DNA from: Candidatus Lernaella stagnicola
GTDB taxonomy: Bacteria > Lernaellota > Lernaellaia > Lernaellales > Lernaellaceae
NCBI GenBank assembly: GCA_030765525.1
Contig: JAVCCK010000042.1
Coordinates: 164,797 to 228,796, forward strand
Reading direction: 5' to 3'
DNA: 64,000 nucleotides
The first letter of the stretch is position 1. Every line of letters starts with the position of its first letter. The notes below the pieces were generated by a model. That model had not been told where the DNA came from and ran no database searches. It saw nothing but the letters and a program-made list of their open reading frames with translations. Positions 26,748 to 35,417 of the stretch are shown piece after piece. The position numbers were made by a program, and so were the translations under genes.

Positions 26748-28202
26748 ATGTTGATGGATTATCGTCTCGCCACGCTGCTTTTCGCCCTCGTTTGTTTCCT
26801 TGTTCCGCACGCCGCGTTCGCCGACACCATTCCAAGCTGGAATTGCGATCCCGTACCGATGCCGGTGGTCCACCTGAATGAAGCGGGCGAAATCGTCTGG
26901 ACCCTCGCCGATTTGATAACCTGTCAGGAACCAAACCTCGTCGCGTCTGAATCCGGCCCGCTGTTCGAATTCCACAACTACTCGAATTACAACGGCATCA
27001 TTCGCCAACTGGCCGATAACGGCGAAACGATATGGGAACAGACCATGCCGTTGCGAATTCAAAACGCGGTTGCGTCACAAAATCGCGTGTGGGTCTCGGA
27101 GCTTCATCGAGTGACGGCGTTCGATTTCGACGGCGACGAAGCATTCTCCCTCGACCTACCCTCCATTCCCGCTCTTACCGCGGCGGGCGATCGCGCCTAT
27201 GTTCTGCTTTTGCAGCACGACCCGTGGGCTGTGGAAATCAAATCTATTGATGAAAACGGCGACGAACTATGGTCTGCGGTTCATTCCAAGGAAAAAATCC
27301 AATTTCTCGGCGAGGTGGTACCGATCGCCTACAACGGAGTTATCATCCCTCTCGTGTACGAGGCGCAAGGTGAGGACGCGCCATTTCAAAAGTGGCAAAT
27401 CCTCTATTTTGACGAAAACGGACAGATGGCGAACCAACGGGATTTTCGATACAAACCCGACCCGATTTCGATGCGCCGGCCACGCCGTAGTTACGCAGGC
27501 AACGACGCCGGCGAACTCTGTCTGCTGGGCGCCAACACGGTTGACTCCAGCTACTTGACGCGCCTTTCCGCCGGCTCCGCCATTTCTTTCGAGTACGAAA
27601 TGGAAGCGTTCAGCGAGGGCGTCGTGGCTTTCGCGCCCGACAATACCTGCCTGGTCATGGGCAATCACGACGCCGATAGCGCCTTTGTCGAAAAGGTCTC
27701 AACGGACGGCCAACGCGTCTGGCGCCATGAGATCAACCAAACCGATTTTGTGAAGGAACCCGACACGCCGTTTTTGCAGACTACGGCGTTGATGGTCGAC
27801 GACGGCGGGATTTGGGTCGGCGGGTTTTGGGTCATCGGCGAGTACGCGCACGAATGCTGCGAGTTGACGAATTACTTCGTGCAGCACCTCAACCACGAAG
27901 GCGAACTTCTTTGGCAGACGGGCTTTCAATCCCCTCTCGAACCGGAAAAGACTGCGGCGGCAAGTAGGACCGACGGAGTTTTCGTCTCGACAGCTGGCTA
28001 CATCGTGCGCGCCGATCCGGGGCCCCCTCCGGCTGACGATGACGATGACGACGACGACGACGACGACGATGGAACCGCCGATGACGATAATGACGACGTC
28101 GACGACGACACCATCGGCACCGACGATGACGACGACTCCTACCCGACCGAACCGGACCCCAGCACCGATGATGATGACGATGACAAAGGCTGCTGCGGTT
28201 AG
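26748..28202 (+). CDS. Exported PQQ/beta-propeller-like protein with Asp-rich, Cys-terminal tail
   Basis: A 484-residue exported protein. A type I signal peptide ends near HAAFADT; there is no lipobox. The body has repeating strands of the PQQ-like or quinoprotein type (NEAGEIVWTLADL, ADNGETIWEQTM, DENGDELWSAV, STDGQRVWRHEI, NHEGELLWQTGF), predicting a beta-propeller of about seven blades. The last 65 residues are Asp-rich and end in DKGCCG. A GAGAG precedes the ATG; a second in-frame ATG lies 6 nt on. It diverges from the radical SAM operon and is convergent with the methyltransferase. Function unknown. Confidence 0.78.
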   Translation: MLMDYRLATLLFALVCFLVPHAAFADTIPSWNCDPVPMPVVHLNEAGEIVWTLADLITCQEPNLVASESGPLFEFHNYSNYNGIIRQLADNGETIWEQTMPLRIQNAVASQNRVWVSELHRVTAFDFDGDEAFSLDLPSIPALTAAGDRAYVLLLQHDPWAVEIKSIDENGDELWSAVHSKEKIQFLGEVVPIAYNGVIIPLVYEAQGEDAPFQKWQILYFDENGQMANQRDFRYKPDPISMRRPRRSYAGNDAGELCLLGANTVDSSYLTRLSAGSAISFEYEMEAFSEGVVAFAPDNTCLVMGNHDADSAFVEKVSTDGQRVWRHEINQTDFVKEPDTPFLQTTALMVDDGGIWVGGFWVIGEYAHECCELTNYFVQHLNHEGELLWQTGFQSPLEPEKTAAASRTDGVFVSTAGYIVRADPGPPPADDDDDDDDDDDDGTADDDNDDVDDDTIGTDDDDDSYPTEPDPSTDDDDDDKGCCG

Positions 28203-28237
28203 CCTGCTCGGCGTTTCATGGCGATTGGTGACGTGTT

Positions 28238-29581
28238 CTAGATTAGCTTCAACGCATGTGGCAAATGAACTTCGCCGTCCAGGCCCTGCGCACGCGGATT
28301 GACCACGACGGCGTAACGTCGGTGATGCACATCGTACGCGACAGGGGGAATCGGGTCGGGACGGTCGCGGTCCCACGCGCCGACCGTCACCTCATACTTG
28401 CCGCCGGCCAGATTCAGCATGCCGAAAGTCACTTCAAGCGTGCGGGTTTTCTCGACGCGGCCGATTGCGAAATCCGTGCGGCCCGTATGCAAACCGGCCA
28501 CGACCTCGCCCGCCTTGTTGTGAAACAGAATGCGAAACGCCGGGTTTTCCACCGGCCCCTGCGCCGTGAAAGTGATGGCGACCTTCATGGTTTCGCCCGC
28601 GTCAAAGGTGTCGAGCTCCGCGCCCAGCAAGTTGAAAAAGCGCACGGCGTCGATCGTCAGCCGATGCTCGGAATTGCTTTCGTTACGCGTCAAGCGGTCG
28701 TTGTGAATCCAGCTTTCCAGCGGATCGTACTCGAAGTAGCTCGCCGGTAGCGGCGCGTCGCGCTTTTCCAACACCACCGCGATCAAGCCCGAAGCCTCCA
28801 GCACGTCTTGCGGCAGCAGCGACCGGTGCACCGCGAACTGCTCGCCTTCGACACGGTAGTATTCCCGCCAGTACTTGTCCGGCTTTTTACCCGCTTTCGC
28901 GGCGAAGTCGCGTTGCTGTTCGACGGGCATCGCGATCACTCGCTTGCCGGTTTCCGCGTCGATCTCCCCAAACGCCACCGCGCCGACGAAATGCAAACCG
29001 CTCGGGTGGATGAGGCGCTCGCGCAACGTGACATCCGTGTAATGCCGCTGCTCGTAACCCGCCCCGCCCCAGTCCTCTTCTTCGATGTGGCGCCCCAGGT
29101 TGAACGGCACCGAAAGCACCAAACGCCCGCCGTCGGCCAGCACGCGGCCCAGCTCCCGCATTACCGGCGCGTCGGTGAACGGCGCGAAATGCTCGATCGT
29201 CGACACGGCGCTGATACGGTCGAAATACCCGTCGTCAAAAGGCAGGTCCTGGGCGTCGGCGGATACGATGCGCAGCTTGTCGCCGTTTACGCCAACACGT
29301 TTTTTCAACGCTTCGATGTGGCGGCGGTTGTCCTCGTCGCAGACTTTCTTGTCGACCGCCGTCACTTCGCAGCCGCGCTCCGCGGCCAGCCACAACGGCG
29401 GCAGGCTGACAAAGCCGCTGCCCACTTCCAACACCCGCGCCCCCGGCTCGGCCGCGAGCAAATTTAGCGACAGCGGATATTCCATAATGCGGAAATAGTT
29501 CAGCTTGGAGCGGTATTCCGCCTCACCCAAAGCCCGGGCAAAACTCATCAACTCGCGGTGGGTTACGTCGTGTTTTGTCAT
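28238..29581 (-). CDS. SAM methyltransferase fused to Wzt-like carbohydrate-binding domain
   Basis: A 447-residue protein. Residues about 30-200 are a class I methyltransferase (motif I RVLEVGSGFVSLPPLWLA; later DRISAVSTIEHFAPF). The C-terminal 150 residues resemble the Wzt C-terminal beta-sandwich of O-antigen ABC transporters (VRFFNLLGAELDTFDAGETM, NPAFRILFHNKAGEVVAG). In Wzt this domain recognises the capped end of an O-polysaccharide, so this protein may methylate the terminal sugar of a surface glycan it binds. Monocistronic; ends convergently with the beta-propeller gene. Assignment of the C-domain is by pattern only. Confidence 0.75.
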   Translation of the reverse strand: MTKHDVTHRELMSFARALGEAEYRSKLNYFRIMEYPLSLNLLAAEPGARVLEVGSGFVSLPPLWLAAERGCEVTAVDKKVCDEDNRRHIEALKKRVGVNGDKLRIVSADAQDLPFDDGYFDRISAVSTIEHFAPFTDAPVMRELGRVLADGGRLVLSVPFNLGRHIEEEDWGGAGYEQRHYTDVTLRERLIHPSGLHFVGAVAFGEIDAETGKRVIAMPVEQQRDFAAKAGKKPDKYWREYYRVEGEQFAVHRSLLPQDVLEASGLIAVVLEKRDAPLPASYFEYDPLESWIHNDRLTRNESNSEHRLTIDAVRFFNLLGAELDTFDAGETMKVAITFTAQGPVENPAFRILFHNKAGEVVAGLHTGRTDFAIGRVEKTRTLEVTFGMLNLAGGKYEVTVGAWDRDRPDPIPPVAYDVHHRRYAVVVNPRAQGLDGEVHLPHALKLI

Positions 29582-29668
29582 AGGGCGACTTTAGCCCGCG
29601 CGACGCCGCGAAAAAAGAGGGCTGATATAGGACGGCCGCCGCCGATGCACGATCGCGCGAAGTACCAT

Positions 29669-29697
29669 AAAAAAGGCCGGGGCGCGAAGCCCCGGCC
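29669..29697 (-). terminator. Rho-independent terminator of the fad operon
   Basis: Perfect 9-bp stem GGCCGGGGC / GCCCCGGCC with loop GCGAA; on the minus strand it is followed by six T. It lies 20 bp after the thiolase stop. Confidence 0.9.
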
Positions 29698-29717
29698 CAA
29701 TAGAATCAAAGAGCTGA

Positions 29718-30944
29718 TTAGCCCTTGTACTGCAAGTTTTCGTACAGACCGGCCGCGCCCATGCCGCCGCCGATGCACATCGTGACGATGCCCCACCGCA
29801 GATTGTTGTCCCGCATGTGATACAGGACCTGCGTGGTCAGCTTCGCACCGGTTGCGCCCAAGGGGTGACCCAAGGCCACCGCGCCACCGTTCGGGTTGAC
29901 CCGCGGGTCGCCTTCGAGGCCCAACTCGCGGCAACAGTAAACGGCCTGCGAAGCAAAGGCTTCGTTGATCTCGAACACGCCGATATCATCGAATGTCAAG
30001 TTCAGGTCGAAGCGTTTATTGACGGTTTTCATGAGGAGCGGAACCGCCAGCGCCGGACCAATACCCATGTAATCCGGGTCAAAGGCCACGGTGCGCACGC
30101 CCCATAATTTACCGAGCGGCTCGATCCCGAGTTCCTCAGCCTTTTCCTTGGCCATCAAGACCACGGCTCCGGCGCCGTCGCTCATCTGCGAAGCGTTACC
30201 GGCGGTAACGGTGCCCAGACCTTCTTTGCCCGGGTATTTCGACTTCGGATTCGCGAATGCCGGACGCAGCTTACCCATGCCTTCGATCGTCGAATCGCCA
30301 CGGGGGCCTTCGTCGACTTCAAAGATGAATTCGCGGACGCCACCTTTGCCGTCGTACATTTTCGCCGGCAACGGTACGATCTGTTCCTTGAAGGCGCCCG
30401 TCTCGTTCGCTTTGGCGGCTTTCTGGTTCGACTCCATGCCGAACTGGTCTTGATCTTCGCGGGATACGCCGTACTTGGACGCGACGTTTTCCGCCGTCTG
30501 TCCCATGCCGACGTAGGCCCGGTGATATTTTTCAGCCAGTTTAATGTTCGGTACGATCTTGTTACCGCCCATGGGAATCATGGTCATGGATTCGGTACCA
30601 CCACCCACGGCGATGTCGATCATGCCGGACATAACGTCCATTTGCGCGATCCAAATTGCTTGCATACCCGAAGAGCAATAGCGATTAATCGTCATAGCCG
30701 GAATTTCATCCGGCCAACCGGCGCAGTGTACGGCCTGACGCGCCACATTCATGCCCTGTTCGCCTTCCGGCATTGCACAGCCGAAAACGACGTCTTCAAC
30801 CATATCCGGTGTAATGCCTGCCCGTTTGACAGCTTCCGCGATCACGACGCCGGCCATATCGTCGGGCCGGGTGTGAACCAAGCTGCCGCGCTTGGCCTTG
30901 CCAACCGCCGTACGGCAAGCGGAAACGATGACAACTTCTCTCAT
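29718..30944 (-). CDS. fadA: Acetyl-CoA acyltransferase (thiolase, beta-oxidation)
   Basis: A 408-residue thiolase. Catalytic Cys90 sits in INRYCSSGMQAI; the C-terminal motifs NPNGGAVALGHPLGATG and CIGGGMGAAG carry the His and second Cys. It cleaves 3-ketoacyl-CoA to acetyl-CoA and a shortened acyl-CoA. GGAGG lies before the ATG. It is 20 bp downstream of the FadN-like gene and ends at a strong terminator, making a two-gene operon. Family homologues also act as acetoacetyl-CoA thiolases, but the operon partner favours beta-oxidation. Confidence 0.94.
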   Translation of the reverse strand: MREVVIVSACRTAVGKAKRGSLVHTRPDDMAGVVIAEAVKRAGITPDMVEDVVFGCAMPEGEQGMNVARQAVHCAGWPDEIPAMTINRYCSSGMQAIWIAQMDVMSGMIDIAVGGGTESMTMIPMGGNKIVPNIKLAEKYHRAYVGMGQTAENVASKYGVSREDQDQFGMESNQKAAKANETGAFKEQIVPLPAKMYDGKGGVREFIFEVDEGPRGDSTIEGMGKLRPAFANPKSKYPGKEGLGTVTAGNASQMSDGAGAVVLMAKEKAEELGIEPLGKLWGVRTVAFDPDYMGIGPALAVPLLMKTVNKRFDLNLTFDDIGVFEINEAFASQAVYCCRELGLEGDPRVNPNGGAVALGHPLGATGAKLTTQVLYHMRDNNLRWGIVTMCIGGGMGAAGLYENLQYKG

Positions 30945-30964
30945 CTTTACTTCCTCCGTAAAGC

Positions 30965-33355
30965 TTAGTTACGCAGCGGTTTGTTGTTCTGCAGCATGTA
31001 GGCGATTCGCTCTTTCGTCTTGTCCTCGCCTAACAGGCTCATGAAGGCTTCGCGCTCCATATCCAGCAGTTCCCATTCGCTGATCTTCTGGCCTTCCCAA
31101 CGATCTCCGCCTCCAATGATGTAGGCGATCTTCGTCGCGATGAAAACATCGTAATCGCTGATCCAACCAGAGTCGCGCATGGATTTGGCCGCGACAGTGA
31201 ACGCCGCCCTGGTGCTCTCGCCGCCGACCGGAATGTCGGTGCGCGGCAGACCCGGATCGAAACCCGCTTCCGCCAAGCCCAAAGCCACTTCCTTCGCCCG
31301 GTGCAACAACAGATCGCGGTTGGGAACCATCACGTCGGTCGGGCGGAGAATCATATTATCCACCGCGTCTTTCATGCCGACCGCCACTTTGGCCATCGCG
31401 ATGTTCTCGAAGGCTTTCTGCGCGAAAGGCAGAATCGCGGTGCCCGCAGCCCGCCGACCTTCGACAGTGCGCAACACCATTTCCTTCGTGCCACCGCCGG
31501 CCGGGATGACGCCCACGCCGACTTCGACCAAGCCGATGTAAGTCTCGGCCGCCGCCACGACCCGCTGGCCGTGCAGGGTTACTTCGCAACCGCCGCCCAA
31601 CGCCATGCCGGCCGGGGCCGTCACGACTGGACGCTTGCAGTATTTCATACGCATGTTGGCACGTTGCAACTCGTACGCCAGCTTCTCGACCATCTCCGAC
31701 TGGCCCTGATTCATCGCCATGAGAATCATGAACACGTTGGCACCAACCGAGAAATTGTCCGCGTGGTTGCCCACGACGCCGGCTTCGAACTGACCTTCTT
31801 CCAGCAAGTCGACCATCTTGTGCAGACCGTCGATGATCTCCTGGTCGATCGCGTTCATCTTCGTGTGGAATTCGCAGCAAATCACGCCGTCGCCCATATC
31901 CCACAACGTCGCACCGTCGTTCTTCCACACTTCGCCGGCCGAATCTTCCGGCAGAATGATGATCTGCGGATCTTTCGGAATTTCGACGTACGTGTGGTTG
32001 ACCAGGTCGTACTGGAACTTCTTGCCGTCTTCGGTCTTATAGAAGGTCTCGTTGCCGTTCTCGAGCATCGCCAGGATGTTTTCCGGGATCTCGTGACCCT
32101 CGGCCTGCATCCGCTCTACGCTCTCGCGCACGCCGATCGCATCCCACGTCTCGAAGGGGCCGAGCCTCCAGTTGAAGCCCCATTTCATGCCGCGGTCGAT
32201 TTCCAAAATCGCGTCGGCGATTTCCGGCACGCGGCGGGCGGTGTAAAGCAAACCCTCAACGGCCACACGCCACGCAAACTGACCGGCGCGGTCGTCGGAG
32301 TAAACAATGTGCTTGACCCGCGCTTCGAGGCCGCCCTTGCCCTTGGCCGCTTTGATGGAATCGAAAGTCGGACGCTCGGCGTCGACGTATTCCATCGTTT
32401 TCCAATCCAGCACCAAGCGCTGTTTGCCGACTCTCTTGTAGAAGCCGCCCCGTGTCTTGTTGCCGAGCATTTTCTTCTCGACCATCTGATCGAGAAATCC
32501 GGGCGGCCGGAACGCTTCCAGCGACTCATCGTCCGGGCAGTTATTCACCACGGTCATGGCAACGTGGTGCAACGTGTCCAGACCCACCAAGTCGGCGGTC
32601 TTGAACGCGGCCGTCTTCGGACGACCCAACGGCGGGCCCACAATGGCGTCGACTTCGTCGATACGATAGTCCATGTCGGCCATGGCTTTCATCGTGGCCA
32701 TCATGCCGTGCACGCCGATGCGGTTGGCGACGAAGTTCGGAGTGTCCTTCGCCCAGATCACGCCTTTACCCAAGCGCTCTTTGCAGAACGCTTCCATGAA
32801 GGCCAACACTTCTTCATTGGTCTTCGGATGCGGAATGATCTCCAGAAGTTTCATGAACCGCACCGGGTTGAAAAAGTGCGTGCCCAAGAAGTGCTGCTGC
32901 ATCTCCTCGGAACAATCGCTGACCATCGTATCGACCGACAAACCCGAAGTGTTCGACGAAACAATCGAACCCTTCTTACGGTACTGGTCGATTTTACCCA
33001 TGATCATCTTCTTGATGTCCATCCGCTCTACCACGACCTCGATGATCCAATCGCAATCCGCGATCTTCTCAAAGTCGTCGTCGAAGTTGCCGATCTCGAT
33101 GAGAGCGGCGTCCTTCTTGCTGTAGAACGCAGGCGGTTTCACTTTCAGTGCCGCCTTCAGACTCTGTGCTGCCAGCTTGTTGCGGATCTTCTTGTCTGTC
33201 TCGACTTTTGCCTTTTCACCCTCCGACAGCATGTCGGGGAAAGGCACGATGTCGAGCATCACGACGGGGATGCCGTTGCCGGCAAGGTGGGCGGCGATGG
33301 CGCTGCCCATCACGCCGGAGCCCAGCACCGCAGCTTTTCTGATCTCTCTGCTCAT
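30965..33355 (-). CDS. fadN: 3-hydroxyacyl-CoA dehydrogenase / enoyl-CoA hydratase (FadN-type)
   Basis: A 796-residue bifunctional beta-oxidation enzyme. The NAD-binding 3-hydroxyacyl-CoA dehydrogenase is N-terminal (AAVLGSGVMGSAIAAHLAG; HFFNPVRFMKLLEI; second domain VGLDTLHHVAMTV), and the crotonase-type hydratase is C-terminal (APAGMALGGGCEVTLHG; VGVGVIPAGGGTKEM). This order, reversed from E. coli FadB, is that of the FadN family. AAGGAGG precedes the ATG. It is the first gene of the fad operon and lies about 155 bp below a TetR-type palindrome. Confidence 0.93.
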   Translation of the reverse strand: MSREIRKAAVLGSGVMGSAIAAHLAGNGIPVVMLDIVPFPDMLSEGEKAKVETDKKIRNKLAAQSLKAALKVKPPAFYSKKDAALIEIGNFDDDFEKIADCDWIIEVVVERMDIKKMIMGKIDQYRKKGSIVSSNTSGLSVDTMVSDCSEEMQQHFLGTHFFNPVRFMKLLEIIPHPKTNEEVLAFMEAFCKERLGKGVIWAKDTPNFVANRIGVHGMMATMKAMADMDYRIDEVDAIVGPPLGRPKTAAFKTADLVGLDTLHHVAMTVVNNCPDDESLEAFRPPGFLDQMVEKKMLGNKTRGGFYKRVGKQRLVLDWKTMEYVDAERPTFDSIKAAKGKGGLEARVKHIVYSDDRAGQFAWRVAVEGLLYTARRVPEIADAILEIDRGMKWGFNWRLGPFETWDAIGVRESVERMQAEGHEIPENILAMLENGNETFYKTEDGKKFQYDLVNHTYVEIPKDPQIIILPEDSAGEVWKNDGATLWDMGDGVICCEFHTKMNAIDQEIIDGLHKMVDLLEEGQFEAGVVGNHADNFSVGANVFMILMAMNQGQSEMVEKLAYELQRANMRMKYCKRPVVTAPAGMALGGGCEVTLHGQRVVAAAETYIGLVEVGVGVIPAGGGTKEMVLRTVEGRRAAGTAILPFAQKAFENIAMAKVAVGMKDAVDNMILRPTDVMVPNRDLLLHRAKEVALGLAEAGFDPGLPRTDIPVGGESTRAAFTVAAKSMRDSGWISDYDVFIATKIAYIIGGGDRWEGQKISEWELLDMEREAFMSLLGEDKTKERIAYMLQNNKPLRN

Positions 33356-33510
33356 GCGAAGCTACCTCCTTCAGATATCGAAAAAGGAAAGGAATTTGGA
33401 AGGCTGAATATCGGCCTATCTATATCGTGGTTACCCGCAGACGCGGGCACCGTTATCCCCGATTTCCACACAAAACACATCGGCAAATTGGGACCCCTTA
33501 GTCCATACAC

Positions 33511-33528
33511 TGAATGAGCGCTCATTCA
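33511..33528. promoter_or_regulatory. TetR/FadR-like palindromic operator
   Basis: TGAATGAGCGCTCATTCA is a perfect 18-bp palindrome. Sites with TGAATGA/TCATTCA arms are known operators of TetR-family fatty-acid regulators. On the minus strand a TTGAAT within the palindrome is followed 16 bp later by TATGGA, so a bound repressor would cover the promoter of the fad operon. It sits between fadN (-) and the GT-C-like gene (+) and could affect either. The repressor gene is not in the window. Confidence 0.75.
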
Positions 33529-33683
33529 AGCAAAATTCGAACCGGCTTGCAAGTGCTATTTTCGCACTGCGTTATTTTTTCTGCCTTTTTTCAAAAAACG
33601 CCTTCTACTGCATGCTGTTTCCACGTACGCAAGCAACCTGCTAAACTATACATCGCGCGTGCGACAAACAAAACCGACCGAAA

Positions 33684-35417
33684 ATGGAGAGGAAGGACTT
33701 GAACAACAAGGCTCTGTGGCTCACGCTTCTCGGATTGCTGCTGGCCGCCGCCGTACTCAATATCCTTTGGCTTTCCACTCACGTCGCCCCCGTCGCAGCC
33801 GGTAAAGACGCCGCCCTCGTGGCCATCGAGCAGGTCCACCGCTTCGAAAAAGACCCCGGGGCCGAAATCTACACCCTATTGCGGATGGGAATGCGCACCA
33901 CCGAATCGTGGTACAACCTCTCCGCCGCCAAGACCTTGTTCCTCTTCGGCAAAAGCTATCTCTCGATGGTCGCCATCTCGACGCTCTACTACCTCGCGCT
34001 TATTGCCTTTACCTTCGGAGCCGCTTTCTTTCTCGGCGGACCCCGCGCCGCCGTGTGGGCCGGAGCGCTGGTCGCTCTCACGCCCGCCGCGTTCTCCTGG
34101 TCGCGCCTGTTTTCTCCCAACATCGCCTTGATGGCCTTTTCCGCCACGGGCTTATTCTGTCTGGCTGCTTCGCGCTGGTGGACCCGCTTTGCGCCCGCCG
34201 TCGGCTTTGCCGCCGTGGCAGCTTTGTCGATCCGGATGGGCGAAACCGTCGGCGACAATTTTCAATTGTGGGTCGTGTTCGGCATCGCGGTAACTTACGT
34301 ATTGATCGTCCGTTTCGCCGTGCTGCGCGAATCGTGGCGGCGGGCCCTGCTGGTTACGTTGGCCGCTGCGCTGGTCTTCGTGCTGCTGACGAACTGGAAC
34401 GACGTCAACCACCGGTTTGGATACCTTTGGGCCGAAGGCGTGGACCTTGCCGACAGCGCGTACGGCGCCGGTAGTCCCTCCTCATTGGGTGCCTGGACCA
34501 CCTATCCCTTGCTGCTGTGGAAGATGCACCTGCTGCCGCCCCTGACACTGGCGCTGATCGGCGCGGTGGCTTTTCTAGCTTGGCGACGCGACCTCTCGGC
34601 CGGCTTGCCGTGGGTCGTATTCATCGGCGGCTTGCTTCTGATCACGCTGGTCCACAAGAAAAACTACAACTACCTCTTTGGCTTTCTTCCTCTGGCGCCA
34701 CTGATCATCGCCTACGCTTTGGCAAAAATTGAAAACAGCCGCCTGCAATTCGCCCTTGGCGGCGCATTAATCGGCGTTTGCCTTGTAGTGTTTGGCTACT
34801 TGTCCTTCGTCGACGTGGAAACGACGGTGCCGTACGGCGATCTCAAATCCGGCACGCGCGCCGCGCGAGCCGACCACATCGGACACCTGATCTTCTACCC
34901 GAAGAAGCAGCGCGAACACGCCCCGACCAACATCGTTCGCCAAGCCGTACAACGGGCCCAAACCGACCCCAAACAAACTTTGTGGATAATCGGCGACTTG
35001 GCCGACACCGAGGCTCACACCTTCCGACTTCCCCTCGCGCTGGCGAACTGGAACGGCGCGCTGCGCGTCGTGGATGTGGGCCGCGAATTCAGCGACATTG
35101 CTTTCTACCACCGGGCCTCCGGCTCCGAGCCGCCGCCGCCGAACACGATCATTTGTCTGCCCTCCATGCAACGCTTTTTTGTTCCGGGCGGCGTCTGCGA
35201 TTCCACCGCCATCTTCGCCCGGCTCAACGCCGACTACCTCGCGGGGGCCGAACTCACCGAGCAACGCTTGTATGATGAGGCCGCCGAGTCATGGTGCCGC
35301 CGTCTGGAACAAATACCGTGGGAAACGTTCCGCCGCCGCGAATTCGAATACCTCTCCACCGTCCCCGGCCGAGACCTCGAGCGTTTTGTGGTGTACGACC
35401 AGCCGCGCTCCGACTAA
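33684..35417 (+). CDS. Multi-pass membrane protein, GT-C-like
   Basis: A 577-residue membrane protein with about ten hydrophobic helices in the first 400 residues and a soluble C-terminal region. The size and first large loop fit GT-C glycosyltransferase-like proteins (PMT/ArnT superfamily), but the acidic motif is weak. ATG at 33684; an AGGAAGG follows rather than precedes it, so a TTG 15 nt on (protein start LNNKALW) is a possible alternative. Its stop overlaps the convergent SGNH-like gene by 4 bp. Function not assignable. Confidence 0.65.
   Translation: MERKDLNNKALWLTLLGLLLAAAVLNILWLSTHVAPVAAGKDAALVAIEQVHRFEKDPGAEIYTLLRMGMRTTESWYNLSAAKTLFLFGKSYLSMVAISTLYYLALIAFTFGAAFFLGGPRAAVWAGALVALTPAAFSWSRLFSPNIALMAFSATGLFCLAASRWWTRFAPAVGFAAVAALSIRMGETVGDNFQLWVVFGIAVTYVLIVRFAVLRESWRRALLVTLAAALVFVLLTNWNDVNHRFGYLWAEGVDLADSAYGAGSPSSLGAWTTYPLLLWKMHLLPPLTLALIGAVAFLAWRRDLSAGLPWVVFIGGLLLITLVHKKNYNYLFGFLPLAPLIIAYALAKIENSRLQFALGGALIGVCLVVFGYLSFVDVETTVPYGDLKSGTRAARADHIGHLIFYPKKQREHAPTNIVRQAVQRAQTDPKQTLWIIGDLADTEAHTFRLPLALANWNGALRVVDVGREFSDIAFYHRASGSEPPPPNTIICLPSMQRFFVPGGVCDSTAIFARLNADYLAGAELTEQRLYDEAAESWCRRLEQIPWETFRRREFEYLSTVPGRDLERFVVYDQPRSD

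Noticed and set aside
31301..33517. 738-aa plus-strand open frame opposite fadN
   Set aside because: Its codons are the antisense of a clearly conserved enzyme; the product is His/Arg/Val-rich with no motif. Typical of GC-rich shadow frames.
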